Positions 1 through 13,905 are shown, numbered from the stretch's first letter. The stretch is DNA of 64,000 nt from Bolinopsis microptera (GCF_026151205.1 NC_087079.1:3071730-3135729); one strand, 5' to 3'. Notes: generated from the sequence alone by a model not told the origin. Made by a program: numbers and translations.

Positions 1-63
1 GAGTTGGCTGCCTCACTGCTGTTGAGCTGCATGATCCTGACATCTAACCTCCTTACAAGCTAA
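1..63. other. Possible exon fragment at left edge
   Basis: The first 63 bases are richer in GC than what follows and are open in two ways. On the + strand they read ELAASLLLSCMILTSNLLTS followed by TAA, which would be the last exon of a gene entering from the left. On the - strand an AG followed by RLDVRIMQLNSSEAANS is also open, which could be an exon of a gene leaving the window, for example more of UTP20. I recognise neither peptide, and the piece is too short to decide. Confidence 0.2.
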
Positions 64-1833
64 TAATTACATGCAAGTAGAGCGAGTAGTCACTATATTA
101 TCGCGAGGTATGTTTGTCGCGACAAACCAAGCTCACAGTATAATCATAATAATTACATTAATGTCGTTTTTATGTAATAAACTTGATAATAGATATATTA
201 TGAGGAGACATGTTCTTCCTATTTTGAGTGGGATCATGTTTATTTGGTTTGTTCACTTTTGTTTGTTTGACCTTGTGCCCGATATCATTTTGCAATCACA
301 ATGTACAATAGGTGACGAATCCCATCACCGGTATCACCCATTCAAATCCCTTTATACATGTTGTATACATTTTACAAGCAACTCTTCATGAGGTAGTACA
401 TCCGACTAACTTGTGTAATGGACCTTTCACATATTACGTACTCTACACGTCATAGCTATTGTGCTTTTAATTGTATTGTGTTTTTAAATGGTATTTAAAT
501 CATTAGCTTTTCCAAAGCCCCTTTCCCTAACCAAATTATCTTTTGTTGTGCTTATAAATGTAGTCTAGTGTTGTTGTTGTGGCAAGCATGTTAAGCTATC
601 ATTACGGATGTTCCAGAAAGCGGAACTGGAATTATACATATACTGAGGTTGAGTAATGTTATAAGGGCAAGTTTACGAAATGGCGCGTTTGTTTTATTTC
701 TCATTGTAGCCATGCCAGTCTATCTAAGAACGGCTCAAACTCGTAATCTCGTTTGATAACCGTTTACTGTTAATGTTATGGATAATGTTCTGCGGTAAGT
801 GGTATAAGAGTAAGCCTGAACAATTGGCAGTCTCATGAATAGTAGTCACTAATGACACCACCACTGTTGTTGTTATGTTGTTAAGGGACTAATGTTGATA
901 GACAAGAACATTACACAGTCTAATATCCAGGGCGATGTAAAAAAAGGCCCATTGTTAAACACTTTGTTATGATGATGTAACCCAAGATATGTAATAGAGG
1001 TATGCAGCCTTGCAGTACATTCTACAGTAATGGAGTTGTTGTGGTCATCTTGAACTATGTAATGGCGCTGTTGTGTTGCTGTGGCTTTACAGGCAGGATC
1101 TACATATATTGTAGAGTTACAGCGTTTATGCACATTTGCTTTGTTGTAGTTTTAACAGTTTAAAAGACGGAATCAGATCGGTTAACGTTACTTAACACAG
1201 TACATTCGTACTGTAAATGCTCAACATGAAATGTATCTGAGTCTAGCATGCTAAACTATAAAACTATTGTTCCATATATCGTCATTATCTTGTTCTGATA
1301 TTGGTAAGCTGCAGACTCTCTCAAGAGTTATAGGTTTCCTGGCAACTTGTTCAACAGGAAAGACAATGATCTTTTAAAAAGATATGCCAAGCATCGCTTG
1401 TGAATTTTCCTTTTTTTGTGGTCATCATTTCACGCGAACTTCATTTTTGTTTCTGATGTTTTGAAACAGTTGCTTGGAATTGGATACGATGTTTTTAGTA
1501 TCTTGATTTAAAGTATAGATTGAAAAAACTGTCTCTTCTGATCAAATTTGTACAATATTATCTAATTTTAAATCGCTTAGTAAGAATACGTTTGGCTAAT
1601 GTCCAAGTATCGTTTAAAAGTAACGCAATTCCACTGTATTTGTATTGTAGTACTGTGATGGGTTTAATAAGACAAATTCGCTCAGCAGGCAAATAAAACC
1701 ACTAATTATTCTTACTAGTAATATCACATCTCCACAAACAATTCTTTTCCATTATAATTTGTCTTTCATTATGATAACGACCTTATCTTCACAACCTAAC
1801 TTAGTGGATTCAGCGGAGAGAAAAAGTTCAGAA
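64..1833. other. Intergenic, no gene seen
   Basis: This is AT-rich sequence. Short open frames at 71-391 (+) and 873-1133 (-) have no splice context, no recognisable domain and low-complexity composition. I see no exons of either flanking gene here. The promoter and any 5' UTR of the DEG/ENaC gene must lie in the right-hand part, but I can point to no specific element. Confidence 0.5.
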
Positions 1834-4800
1834 ATGGAAAATGAAAAGAATTCACAGTCCTACCCGTTCATTTTCAGGTTTGAATTATTAGTTGGCAGCT
1901 TGCAACAAACCGATGCCATTTTCTCGAACTTGTAAACTATTAGCTCAATTTTATCGATCAAGAGTTCAATCTAAACTTATTCAAAATATTATCTGCGCAG
2001 ATTTAAAAGACATAACCAACTTTACCTTATAGTAGTGGCACTATGGTAACACTAGCATATAAGGTAATGATACAACACTTTCCCGCAGATTTAAAGATAT
2101 CAGCAACAACTACCTAGATGAGCTGTTCAGGGAGAGAAGATCCTGTTTTAGCATGTAAGATTTCTTACCAATTGAGAATTAATTCCAGTATTAGTTTATC
2201 TAGGGCTCACGTTTTATTCCAAAATAGAAAGTGTTTCCAACTCAAGCTCTTAGCACTTTAATTTCACTTACTTTCAATGTAGCACTTCAATTTCAACCCA
2301 TATCATAGCCCATACAATGAAACCATTTAGTCGGGACAACTGTATCTAATCTACCTTGGTCCCTGGTTTGAAACACGATCAACAACATCTTACTGTTTCA
2401 GTGTAGTTTGGTTAGGGCTGTTGCTAACGATGGCTGTGTTCTGTTTCTACATTGTGTACCAACTACTGGCACAGTATTACCTGTACGAGTCTTATAATCT
2501 GGAGTTCAACCAAGTGTCATCCAGTTACACCTTACCAGCAAGTTAGTAACGTTATCAAGTTAGTAACATCATCAAGTTAGTAACGTCATCAAGTTAGTGA
2601 TGTTATTAAGTTAGGAACGTTATCAAGTTAGTAACTTTATAAAGTTAGTGATGTCATCAAGTTAGTAACTTTATAAAGTTAGTGATGTCATCAAAGTAAA
2701 GTACTTACATTAACACTTGACAAACCTTTTTAAAACGTTTATACAAGTAACCAATTATTTTTCAGTAACAATATGTAATCTAAACCTGCTGAATTATACG
2801 AAGTTGGAAGCGGCGGGTTTATACATTCCCTATAAAGAATGGGTTGTTGGTCATGGGGTGAGTCAAATTTGTTAAATTTGTTAAATTAGTTAAATTTGTT
2901 AAATTTGTTAAATTTGTTGAATTACTGTAGTTAAATTTGTTAAATTAGTTAAATTTGTTAAATTTGTTAAATTTGTTAAATTTGTTAAATTTGTTAAATT
3001 TGAATTTACTTCCCCGTTTGTTATTTCAAAATGCTATCACTTGTCACTGGCTCTAATTAATTCAGCCTTCAAACTGTTAAATAAGCTATTTCACTTTCCA
3101 GCAAAGAAACTCCTCGGCAGACGACACCGAGACAGAGGTTAACGAAGAATTGGATCAGGAGGAGATATACACTACGTACAGGATGGAAATACACGATTCT
3201 GTTATTAACGAGTTAACATTGTACGTGTTAACATGTCCAAAACAACAATGTCACAACAAATATGCACCACAGTTTTGCAATTAAACGTATACAAATTCCC
3301 CATAGTTTAACAAGTAAACAACAAAAATGCGTCCTAGTTTTCAAATTAACCGTTACACAAATTTCCCATAGTTTTGCGAAAGAGCCGACCGACTTCAAAG
3401 AGTTCACCTCGTTTGCGTACACGGAGAAAGGTATGTGTATGGAGATGAATGACGATGAGCAGCTGATCCAAAGAGTGAACGGAGCTGCGGGTGGTCTGTC
3501 CTTGACTCTGGATGCCAAGACTGATCATTATCTGCCCGAAACGGTACGTTTTATCTATATCAAATAATAATAATAATAAACACGCTTTATTATTATTATT
3601 AGTTAATGGCTGATAGTCTGAATCTGGTGATATCAGATAACCGAACAGTTCGTATGTGTTGCACTATGAACACAGCGGAAGGCTAAATCATCTTATATTA
3701 TGGTGTAATAACTTGAGATTTAGGGTGTTTGGAAGATTAGATCAGCAGATAGCAGACCTCTTGCTGCAGTAAAAATGCTTAAAATATTTCCCTCATTTAC
3801 AATTAGGTTTAGCTGATATAATATGCAAATATTTCTGAACTCTGCATCCAGAGTCTCGAAAGCCAACTGAAATTAAATGTTCAATAATATGCTAAAATGA
3901 AGATCCCTAACCACTCCTCCCACAGGAACAAGCAGGATTTATGGTGACACTGAGAATGCCAAACGAGACAGTTCTCAGTCAAGAATTTGGGTTCCTTGTT
4001 GCGCCCGGTAAAGAATACCACATAAATCTACGAACAAAAACCGTAAGATGTTTCCTATTATTGAAATTTTTTATCAAAACCCAGGATGCACGACATAAAG
4101 AATTTGTTTTAACTTGTTTGTATGAAAATCATCAATATCCATGAAATTGGAATGCTTCAAAATTGACCAATCAGAACACAATGTATCAAGATGAAACCGG
4201 CACCGTCACGAGCCTACAATTCCTCTTATCACCAGGTGACAAGATTGTCAGAACCGTGGGGGAACTGCGTAGACGCCGAGGATATATTCGACGATGAGGG
4301 CAGTTGGTCTTTCAAAGAGTGCTATCTCGCCCAGGTAACACTTTTCTCCCTTGTGAGCAATCATAATCGCTTTTTTCAGACTCGATAATTGTTACAGGTC
4401 ACGAGTGCGGCAAATATTCGCAAATTTGTCGATATTTTTGATTTTACGATTTATAATCTAGTATAATTTGTATGCGATTCCACTGCAACTAGATGGTGCC
4501 TCTGCTGATCATACAGCCTAGTGCTAAAGAAACGTTCCTCATATTGCAGATGCTGTGGATGTACCCTAAGCTCAGACACCTGGGGTGCGGATGTTACCCT
4601 TGGTACTTTTACCAGAGATATATCGAGGACGAAGAGGACTCTAAATACGAACCCAGTATCAAGTGGAAGCTCGTTCAAGCCTGGACTGAGACCTTGCCCT
4701 ACGAATACAATTTCAATTTTACTGGTTGGTTTTTTGTCTTTTTGTTACCTTTAGGGGAGAGTTTAATACATTTTTTAAAGCTTGATAATAACATCTTGTT

Positions 4801-6838
4801 ACTTTTTGGGAAACTGTAGTTTTAGATAATATTCTTTCAACTCTCTAACTCTTAGATCTCAACTTAATCTAACTTTAGGCTACTCCCAATCCCACCAACC
4901 CCGTTCTTTTACATACTTTAATTAATGTAACTATAAGATACATGTGAATACGACGACAGCGGCTACACACCGAGTAGCAACAGAATAGAGACACTAACTG
5001 AGGTGACATCTCTGAAGAAGTGCGAGGATTTGTGTCGGGATAGTACTAGCAGTTGTCGGTACTTTATCTTCTCCAATACCACTAACGGTATGAAATGTTC
5101 GGTATTGATCATGATAATTATTTTATCTAAGCAATCTTGTTATCGAAAAGTTATCTTGTTTTAACTCTTATGTTAATGCACTAGAAAAATTATAAAAATA
5201 TCCAATTAAATTGAACGTGGGCATACTGATGTGTACAGGAATTTCAACGGATAACAAATGAGAAAACTTACTAATTCACATAATATAAAACTAATTACAA
5301 CACTACAAATCTAATTACATTTATTGAGTATTATGTAACGCGATGGAAATATTTCAAGCGGGTAATATCCAGTCCAAACCCAGGATACATAACATGAAGA
5401 CTTTGTTGTAACTTGGTATGAAAAGCATTAATACATGTAATAATAAACAAATAATTTCCAAATAAAAAATCTATCTATATAAAACAAGTAAGATATCCTA
5501 ACACTAACTGAACCTCTGGTAACCAGACATGTTGAACGCTAACGAATGCTGGCTGTACGAGAGAGGAGCAGAGATCAGCAAGATATCCCTAAACACAAAG
5601 ACAACAGGTCTAGTGTGGGGTGACACGCAGTGCTACAACATGGAACAGTGTTCTGTGTCTGCCGGGGCTGCTTGTAAGAATAAGATTATGAGTGAGTAAC
5701 ACTTTACCCTTTAGTTACCTTTTAGTTACCCTTTACTTTTGTTAGTGCACTCAGTTAGTGATATTTAGTTGCTAGAGGAGTTTTTTATTCGATTTATAAA
5801 GTACTCTTAATCTTGGTGTGATTTGTTTCAAATGAAGTCAGAACAAGGATCCAGTAAGGAATGACACCGCTGTAACAAGTGCTGAACATTGGACCAGCAG
5901 TGTTATAGTAAAACCTTATACAAACCTTATAAAACTAACAAATAAAGCCCTGCTGAAACAGTTAATTAAGAACTCCTTGCAATGGCGTAAACCGTAACCC
6001 TCGACTAATCCCTCTGTTTTCAGATGCGCTAATGTCATCAGATGATGATTTAGATGAAACAGGCAAGTCTAAAACCCCTCCCACGTGCTACGAACCCTGT
6101 AGTTTCAATGAGTACCTGTACGATGTATCGGACAGTAATTACCCCACACGTAGATACTGGGATAATTATCTCAGTGAAATAGTGAGTTTAGTTTACATCC
6201 TGTTTCAACTCTTATTTTACATCTTGTTATTGTCCTTTTCATAAAACTAATTCAATCGTGTCAAACATTCACAAGGAAATCAGGACAACCAATACATCCA
6301 ATTATCCAAACAATCAATTATTACGTAACTATAGCAGAAGAAATCAATACATTTAACTTGACTTCTGGTAACAAAATTACTTTCAGATAACAAAGTACGA
6401 GTCTAAACAAGAAGCAGCAGAGAACTTGGTGAAGATAGTGTTCTACACTGACCAGATGAGCACAATAAATGTTGTACAGACACCTAGCTATGAAATAACC
6501 AGCTTTATAGGTAAGAGCTTTATATCAACCACTAAAAACTTTAGGGAAATCAAACTTTGTGATTTAATGAACAAATTTCTCAACTTATTCTTCAGTAGGT
6601 GATGACTAATGACCAATTAAATGACTTATTATAATATAACCTATTAAATATTAATTAAATGCCTCACATTTCAGCGAATGTTGGTGGTCTGACTGATCTC
6701 TTTATTGGACTCTCCTTCTTTACATTCTACCAGTTTATTGAGTGGCTGGTAACTAAAACAGTACGTAGACTAACAGTCGATAGGAGAATCAAAATTGATG
6801 AAATTAATAATATTCGTGTGGAGGATACGGGCCTGTGA
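1834..6838 (+). CDS. DEG/ENaC (amiloride-sensitive type) cation channel subunit
   Basis: Sodium-permeable trimeric plasma-membrane channel subunit of the degenerin/ENaC/ASIC superfamily. Fourteen exons: 1834-1877, 2089-2154, 2402-2541, 2766-2857, 3102-3220, 3372-3543, 3926-4042, 4236-4334, 4550-4724, 4938-5087, 5527-5691, 6024-6181, 6387-6510, 6675-6838. All phases agree and give 594 residues, a normal family length. Exon 3 encodes TM1 (VVWLGLLLTMAVFCFYIVYQ), and the 3/4 junction rebuilds the post-TM1 signature LPAITICNLN. The extracellular part has FKEFTSFAYTEKG, EPWGNC, GCGCYPWYF and CYEPCSFNEYLYD, with many cysteines. Exon 14 carries TM2 with the selectivity-filter GLS in LFIGLSFFTFYQFIEWL, then a short basic tail. 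The His-Gly gating motif usual before TM1 is not visible. The subfamily (ASIC, peptide-gated, degenerin) cannot be set by eye. The ATG at 1834 was chosen because it gives the phase needed by exon 2; exon 1 is short and is the least certain. Confidence 0.93.
2542..2694 (+). repeat. 17-bp tandem array starting at a DEG/ENaC 5' splice site
   Basis: Nine consecutive 17-bp units, each starting with gttagt or a one-base variant and continuing as aacgtcatcaa. The first unit is the actual donor of exon 3 (GCAA|gttagtaac), so the array offers up to nine donor-like sequences in a row. Confidence 0.9.
2864..3002 (+). repeat. 9-bp tandem array next to the exon 4 donor
   Basis: Units of aaatttgtt with occasional aaattagtt and one interruption around 2920-2930. 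The array begins directly after the gtgagtc donor of DEG/ENaC exon 4 and fills about half of that intron. Confidence 0.9.
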
Positions 6839-7617
6839 TCAGGAATCTTCTGGAACATATCCAATTATTACAGACTGAATTTTTTCTTCAGTCGATTAAA
6901 ACGTTTGTATGTATAAAGACTTTTTATTAACTTACTAAATTATTACCGACCGAATTGTGCACATGAGTCGACCAAAACATTTATTGTTGTATAAACTTTG
7001 AGCTTAATCAGTTCAGGGAGGGTAAAGTATCTCGATGTCTGATATGTCGATGATTCAGCGAAATTTGTTCTTCCGAAAAAGTCTGCCCCCTGCACTGATT
7101 TGATACTGCCAAATTGAAAACTTAACTTATTTTATTTATCTGTGAATTAATACGTTGTTTTATTGATATCTCTGTTTGAAAAACTGTTCGCATAAAGACT
7201 ACCTGAATGAACATCAATATGTGTACTGTGTTTGTATAATGGATGTCTGTCATTTTACTTAAGTACACTTTTATGGAACTTATGACTTATGAAGAGTTTT
7301 AACCTCGTAATTACGTCTTAATTCGGAAATACTACAGCTACTGCCACTATATCAGTAATATGTTAAATATTTTAACCAAGTTTTAGTTCATTCTGTGGAC
7401 CAAGTAGACAAATTACAGAAGGAATACCTAAGAAAGCTCAAGCTGTTGGTTCAATTCATCGTTACATAAAACTATATAATAAGTTAATTACAATAATAAG
7501 TTATGAACAAAATTAAAAAGACTCAAACCGAATCTAATTTGTATCAAATAGACTTGATCTAAATGAAATAAAATAAACTTAACTTAAATAAAATTAGGGA
7601 AAGGTTCCGTTACGTAC
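6839..7617. other. Convergent gap between DEG/ENaC and UTP20 exons
   Basis: AT-rich sequence after the DEG/ENaC stop, containing its 3' UTR (an ataaag element near 6915). On the other strand it starts as a UTP20 intron (donor gtacgt at 7617-7612). I read no further UTP20 exon here. Confidence 0.5.
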
Positions 7618-10600
7618 CCCTTAGACAGAGCGCCCCTGAGTTCAGAGAGAATGTAACCCAAGTAGAGAGGTCCGAGACTGTTAGCTATAGTGGATAACGT
7701 CTGTCTGGATACATCTCTCACATCCATCGCTCTGAAATAACAAGTGGGTAGTTAACTTTGTTCATAAGTTAATGAAACGAGCTTTAAATTATAGTGGACC
7801 GATTTAGAATTAGCGGTTTTTAAAGAGTCTCAGTAAATTCAGTCGATCAAAATACACATCTTAACCGCCATTTATAATCGGAGTACTATGATTGACAAAT
7901 GTAATAAACAATTAATTTGTCACCCCTCCTCCTCCTCACCTGTTACGCAGCGTGTTACAAATTCTCAACAGTACAGGAGGAAGTTTAGTCTGTCTCTCCT
8001 CCTCAGGCAGTCTCGTGATTAGATTCACTATTGATATCGCTATTGGTGCCTGAATGGTGGGGTGTTAATCGTGCTGTGGTGCAAGTGATGAGGTACCTTG
8101 AAGACAAATTTAAAGATTTAAGGGGTTGGTGGAATTTTCGGTAGATTGGATTTGTTTGCTGAAGGTCTAAGTGTTATTAGATGGATTCTGATGTATATTA
8201 AGATTTGTGATAATAGTTATCTCTCCTTGATCTAGCGATTTTCCTTATTTTAATGGAACATTAGGTTAAATAAATTTATCTAGAGCCTATTAACAACAAA
8301 TAACAACGATAAACGAATAAATATAAATTTAAAAACCCAAAGTTTCAGAGCAAATAACAACATTAAATATGAATATACAAATTTAAAAAAAAAGATAAAA
8401 ATTAACCTGGACAGCGACTTGGTCCTCCTCGTAAGCGATTGATTTCTTCTTGCTCCGTTCTATAGGAGCCGTGGTTACCTTTGTCAGGAACTCCTGCATC
8501 TTGGGCAGGACTTGTTTTGTAATGGTAGAGAGGATCTTACTGCCTGGTTCAACGGGTTCGTGGAATCCTGAGATGGGGGATAGTAATTCTCGGTATAATG
8601 GAGGGGGGGGGGGCTATAGTGTTTTATTTTTATTATAGTACAGTAAATTATTGTACAGTAAATTGTTGATAAAATTGGGTGAAATATTTATTTTTCATAC
8701 TAAATAAAACGTGATCTAAAAGTCAAGACAATTACCAGCAAGAATAGCACCAACAACTTTGACAGTGATCTTATCCTCCACCTTGGCAGCCAGGTCCTTG
8801 AGAGACTTCTGGAGAAGCTTGAGAAACTTGGCCCAGGGGAACTTGAGACACATTTCTGTAAGGACTGACAAGCCCTCTGTTATCGTGTTGTGGTGCTTGT
8901 TCCTGGGGGAGTTACTGTTTGATATACTAGTTTATAGCAGCGTGGTGTAAGACTGGTAACCATTCTTGGTTACCATATACAACATATTATTATATATAAT
9001 ATATATCTCAGTTCCCAAGAAGTAAAGAATATAGTTGTTAGCTGTGTACCCCTGTGTTAACAGCTAACAGTATAGAGGTTTTGGTTATCTCAAATTTATA
9101 ACTCAAACGGTTCGGTTGAATTTCGAGGGGGTCCCAGGAGAATTAAAAACTAAATTGCGGATAAAATAGAATTTAACAAAGTTGAAAATTGAAGCCCGTC
9201 GCAAAAAACCGTCGTTCATCCCAACATCTGTCTCAACAACTGTCCCTTCCCAACAACTATACCCTGTTGCGAACCAGTAGACATCACACTGGTTACTCCT
9301 ACTGGCCACTTGAATGGCAGTCACCGTCTCCACCGTGTAAACACTAAACACTACAGTGGAGTTTATTGTAAATAATTCATAAAGAGAGTCTGCTGCAGGA
9401 TTTGTCTTTTTGAAGCAATGTAGTTTGATTTTATTCCAATATCAATTGTGTAATTCTCTGGTTTAGTAAGGTTCGATTTACAGCTGTCTTTTTTGGTGGT
9501 TGGGCAGGGAATTGTCCATTGTGATGTCGAGTACTATTGGTTTCGGAAATTATACAGCACGATTAATTGTAGTTATCATGTTTTATTACTAGCAAAGTTG
9601 GAAACGTGACTACTGACTAATTCCACTTTAAAATTTTGCACATCAAATTTACCCCGTACGACAAACTGTTATTCAAAAAATAATCACTAATTAAAGAGAC
9701 TAAGAGAAAAGACTAACCCTGAAAGAGAGAAGACAGGAGACAGAATAGGGAGAAGATAATTCCACATAGAATCCACGCTAGCCTGCTCAATAGACCCCTT
9801 CATCCTGGTGACTGCACGTGTACGTCTGTGCGTCTGTATGTGTGTAATGTTGTTGAAGAAGTCTATCTCCGGATCTTCATCAGTGAGAGGAGCTAGGTGG
9901 TTCCAGGGAGCAACCTCAGGGAAGGCTTGAACAACTTTGTGAAGGAGCAGTATGGCTTCACGCTGGAAGACTTCGGCAGGGTTACGGAGCCCGCTCTGTA
10001 GGAATTTAACAATATGCTCCTCAATAATAAGGGTGTAAATCTGGGAGTTGCTGGTGGTTTTGACAAAGTCTATGGTGAGGATGGCAGCATGAGAGGCAGA
10101 GTCTCGGAGTGCCATCTCCTCTGAGGTGAACACAGTGTAGAGAGCAGTGTTGAGACACGGAGACAGTCTCAACTTTAGATCGCTGACGGGAATGTCAGAG
10201 TTGAGGATCTGAGACATGTCTCGGAATCCCTGTAACCTAGCATCAAAGTCAGGTTCATCCAGCACTTTCATGTTCCAGGCGTGTAGCTGGTGGAGTATGT
10301 TTGCACTGGGGTGACCCGTGTTTTCTAGCAATCTACAGAGGGATTTTCTGGCATCCTTGTCATTGTTATCTCCGAACAGCACACAACACATTTGATAGCA
10401 CGTGTCCAGTAAGGGAGGATACTCAGAGTGCTCTGTTTTCTTCAAACAAACCAGCAGCTGAGTAATAGTGTCCACAGCATTCACTACATCCACAGGCTTC
10501 CGGACTATCTGCTCCTTCAGCACGTGCACAAGAGTGTTGATGAGCGCGTCACACGATGTCTGCAGTGACATGTCAGGTATTTCTGTTATCAGACAGGATA

Positions 10601-13600
10601 TGCGGGACAGCAGGTCCAGCTCTTGTTTTAACGTTTTCTTGACTGAAACCGCTGGTCCATGTTTCTTCTTCTTGGTCTTTTTCAAGGACAACAGAGACTG
10701 GTGAATGTACTGGACCACTGGGTGTAGATAAGGAAGTAGGAGGGTTTGTCCTGCTGTCCCATGGTCTAGTAGACACGCTATTATTGTCAATACTTTGCTG
10801 ATAACAACGTTGACCACGCCCTTACCCCGTAACAGGCTTATCACGTACTCAAGTACGTGTTTCCCAGCACATGTGTGCTGTAACCATGACAATCTGTGCA
10901 TTGCGCAGGACTCAATGAGAAGGAGTAGAGGAGAGGAGGATTGAAGAGATTCCGCGGGCAAGTTCCCAATATTAACATCCACAACAACCTCATACACTCG
11001 TGCCTGGTGAGCCGTCAAATCGTCTTTAGGAAACGCGTTCAAAACATGAGTTATGGTAGAAATAGTGAGCGCTCGCAGCGCTTTGAGGGGGGTGTGAGTG
11101 TGAGGCATCACTTCAGTTCGGCGCTGCAAGCAGTGCTGAACAGAGTGCAACATCGTCAGCACTGTGTCTATAATGTGTGGAATGTGAGGTCTGGTCTGGT
11201 CCTCGTGGAGGACTGAGATTGTCTGGCGGATCAGGCGGAGGTAGGAGGTCTGCATTCCTAGCGGCGTGATCGAGAAGGATGGAGTGGAGTCTGAAATAGT
11301 TTGATTGTATTAACTTTGCAGAAAAATGAACGTATATTTTGAGATAAATGAATTGTAGATAATTTATGCACTACCATATGAGCAGGTAGGGTTGATTAGA
11401 TAAAAACAGGGAGAAAGAACAGTTACCTGGATGGATTTCGTTGATCCCAAATGTCAAGGCTACAAGGTCGAAAAATAAACCGATCTCTTCCTCTGAGCAA
11501 GCCTGTGATAAAACGATTTAAAATATTATGTCCCTATTTTTCACTGTCGACTCTAAAATAAATAATCATACTTAGACCACAAAAATGATTACCATCTCAT
11601 TAAACTTAGTATCTCCAATAAAAATAAATAATGACGAACCTCCAGATATCTTAGAACGATGCCTTGTCTCTGCTTGGACCCAGCTTTGCCCTTAGCATGT
11701 CCTATCCTGCTACCCATCTTACCAAACATGATTTTCAGTAGGATGGGGAACACTGCTGCTCTGTGATCTGGCTTTAGGATTGTTCCTTCCCCTGACACGC
11801 TGATGGTGGGGTGGTTAAGAAACGTTAGCGAGATTTGTCATGTGTACGTATTGGAATTTATTTTCGAGACTAAATCCCATTGTAAGTTTCGGAATCTTAT
11901 AGTTGTCATCTTAAATAAGCATCTTGTATGTGAATTTATCATGTAATATCTGAACAATTTGCAATACTATAAACATTAGGATATATTTATCATAATAAAT
12001 GATATTTAAGATACCTGAACTTGGCAAGCTGATCTCGGAAGTTGACATCATCCACCAGCATTAGAATATCTTCTTTATACTCAGTTAAAGAGGCATCTTT
12101 GTACGTTATCATACACTCTAAAGCTAGTTTCTGAAATGGAATAGAGTTATTAACTAAAGGAGTTTAGTTAATGGTTAAGTTCATAGGACATACTTGAGCA
12201 CGTGAAAGAAAACTACTCTACTTTTCTACTAGTAAAACATACCGTGCCACTACAACTGGAGTTGACACTTAGTTCCTGATCTCCAAGACTAAAATCTAGA
12301 TCACATAATATCGAACTCCATAAAAGCAATCCGGTTAAATCGTGGAACTTATTATTAGTTAATATGACAAAACTTACCTGAACATCGGTCTGCTTGTTAG
12401 ACAGTAGCTCTGAGTACATGTTCTGCAACTCATCTGTCTTGTACAATGCCTTAGGGTTATTAAACTGAGATAACAGCTTCAACATGGCTCTCAGCTCATC
12501 GTTTATATGAGTCTCGGGTTTACTACCGCCTGTAGGAGTTGGGTATTTTCAGTGGGAGGGTAGCTATGATGAAATAACTGAATATCTATGATGAAATAAC
12601 TGAATATCTATGATGAAATAACTGAATATCTATGATGAAATAACTGAATATCTATGATGAAATAACTGAATATCTATGATGAAATAACTGAATATCTATG
12701 ATGAAATAACTGAATATCTATAATGAAATAACTGAATATCTATGATGAAATAACTGAATATCTATGATGAAATAACTGAATATCTATAATGAAATAACTG
12801 AATATCTATGATGAAATAACTGAATATCTATGATGAAATAACTGAATATCTATAATGAAATAACTGAATATCTATGATGAAATAACTGAATATCTATGAT
12901 GAAATAACTGAATATCTATGATGAAATAACTGAATATCTATAATGAAATAACTGAATATCTATGATGAAATAACTGAATATCTATGATGAAATAACTGAA
13001 TATCGAGCAGTCTTCTATCAATGTGCTCTTAATCATTCCCAGTTAATGCTTGATTAAACCAATTCGCCAGAATTTAGGTTCGTAGTCTCAGAGAATTTCT
13101 TCTGAGATAGCGCTGTCTAGAAAACATATGTGAAAAAGTGAAGGGTCGTCGGGTTACATGTGATTAATTACTCACCACTTGCTTTAACGATTCTGTTCAG
13201 CGATATATCTTGCTTTCTAAATCCGTAAACCTCGTTGTACCTCACCCTGTGTGAAACTATCTATTAGATCTCAAATGTGTAGCAATTTCGACACAAAATC
13301 CGTACATTATTCGTGGTATATTCTGATCGAGGTCTTTGTAGATAAAAACGCGCGTTAATAGAATGCTCAATTTACTTTTTACAGAGAAAGAATCTTGCGC
13401 GCTCCACATTTAACACTAAGACATGTGCACCGCGTGTAAAATTTGCCAGTTTCAGGGCCAATGTATTAGGTAAAAGCCGCTACAATACTTAGAGGTACGG
13501 GTAAAAGGTTTTAAAACCAATACTCAATAATTAGATAAATTTAGTCCTTACCGGAACTCGAGTATGATAGGAACTAAATATCTGGACTTAGGCTCAGCAA

Positions 13601-13905
13601 TGTGTGGAACTTCCGAAAGAAGATTCCAAAGACAATTCCGGAATGTATCGTCATCAATGTCCTTCACCAAGAGACCAGAATTTGAGAAATTGCTGGTCGC
13701 TATTTTTCTGACTGAGGAGAATAAAGAATGCGTTAGTAGTGTTAGTAGTAAAAAACTCAGAATAGCCAGCATAAAATTGTCTTGAGTTCACATAAAAAGA
13801 TAAAATTACGCAATATTTGTATTTTCACAAACCATACTCTGAAGTTGGGTAATCGATTTCCATTTTCGTTTCACGATGAGATGTATCGTAAAGACGGCCC
13901 ATAAC
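7618..13905 (-). CDS. UTP20: UTP20 exons 8-19 (central part with DRIM core)
   Basis: Exons: 13833-13905, 13552-13711, 13176-13246, 12378-12529, 12015-12130, 11640-11799, 11427-11502, 9718-11290, 8736-8914, 8407-8567, 7940-8049, 7618-7731. Exons 12015-12130 and 11640-11799 join LALECMITYKDASLTEYKED to VSGEGTILKPDHRAAVFPIL, the most conserved stretch of the family. The 1573-nt exon (524 codons) has a basic run KKTKKKKHGP and ends with SMWNYLLPILSPVFSLSG. The next exons give KFPWAKFLKLLQKSL, KKKSIAYEEDQVAVQ, APIAISIVNLITRLPEEERQ and LGPLYLGYILSELRGALSKG. The 13552-13711 start uses acceptor ctcctcag. The donor at 8406 is a weaker gttaat. Confidence 0.9.

Noticed and set aside
873-1133. 86-residue minus-strand frame near the left edge
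   Set aside because: Low-complexity composition, no domain, no splice context; likely chance.
10468-11216. Plus-strand frames at 10.5-11.2 kb
   Set aside because: They are antisense to the 1573-nt UTP20 exon and have no features of their own.
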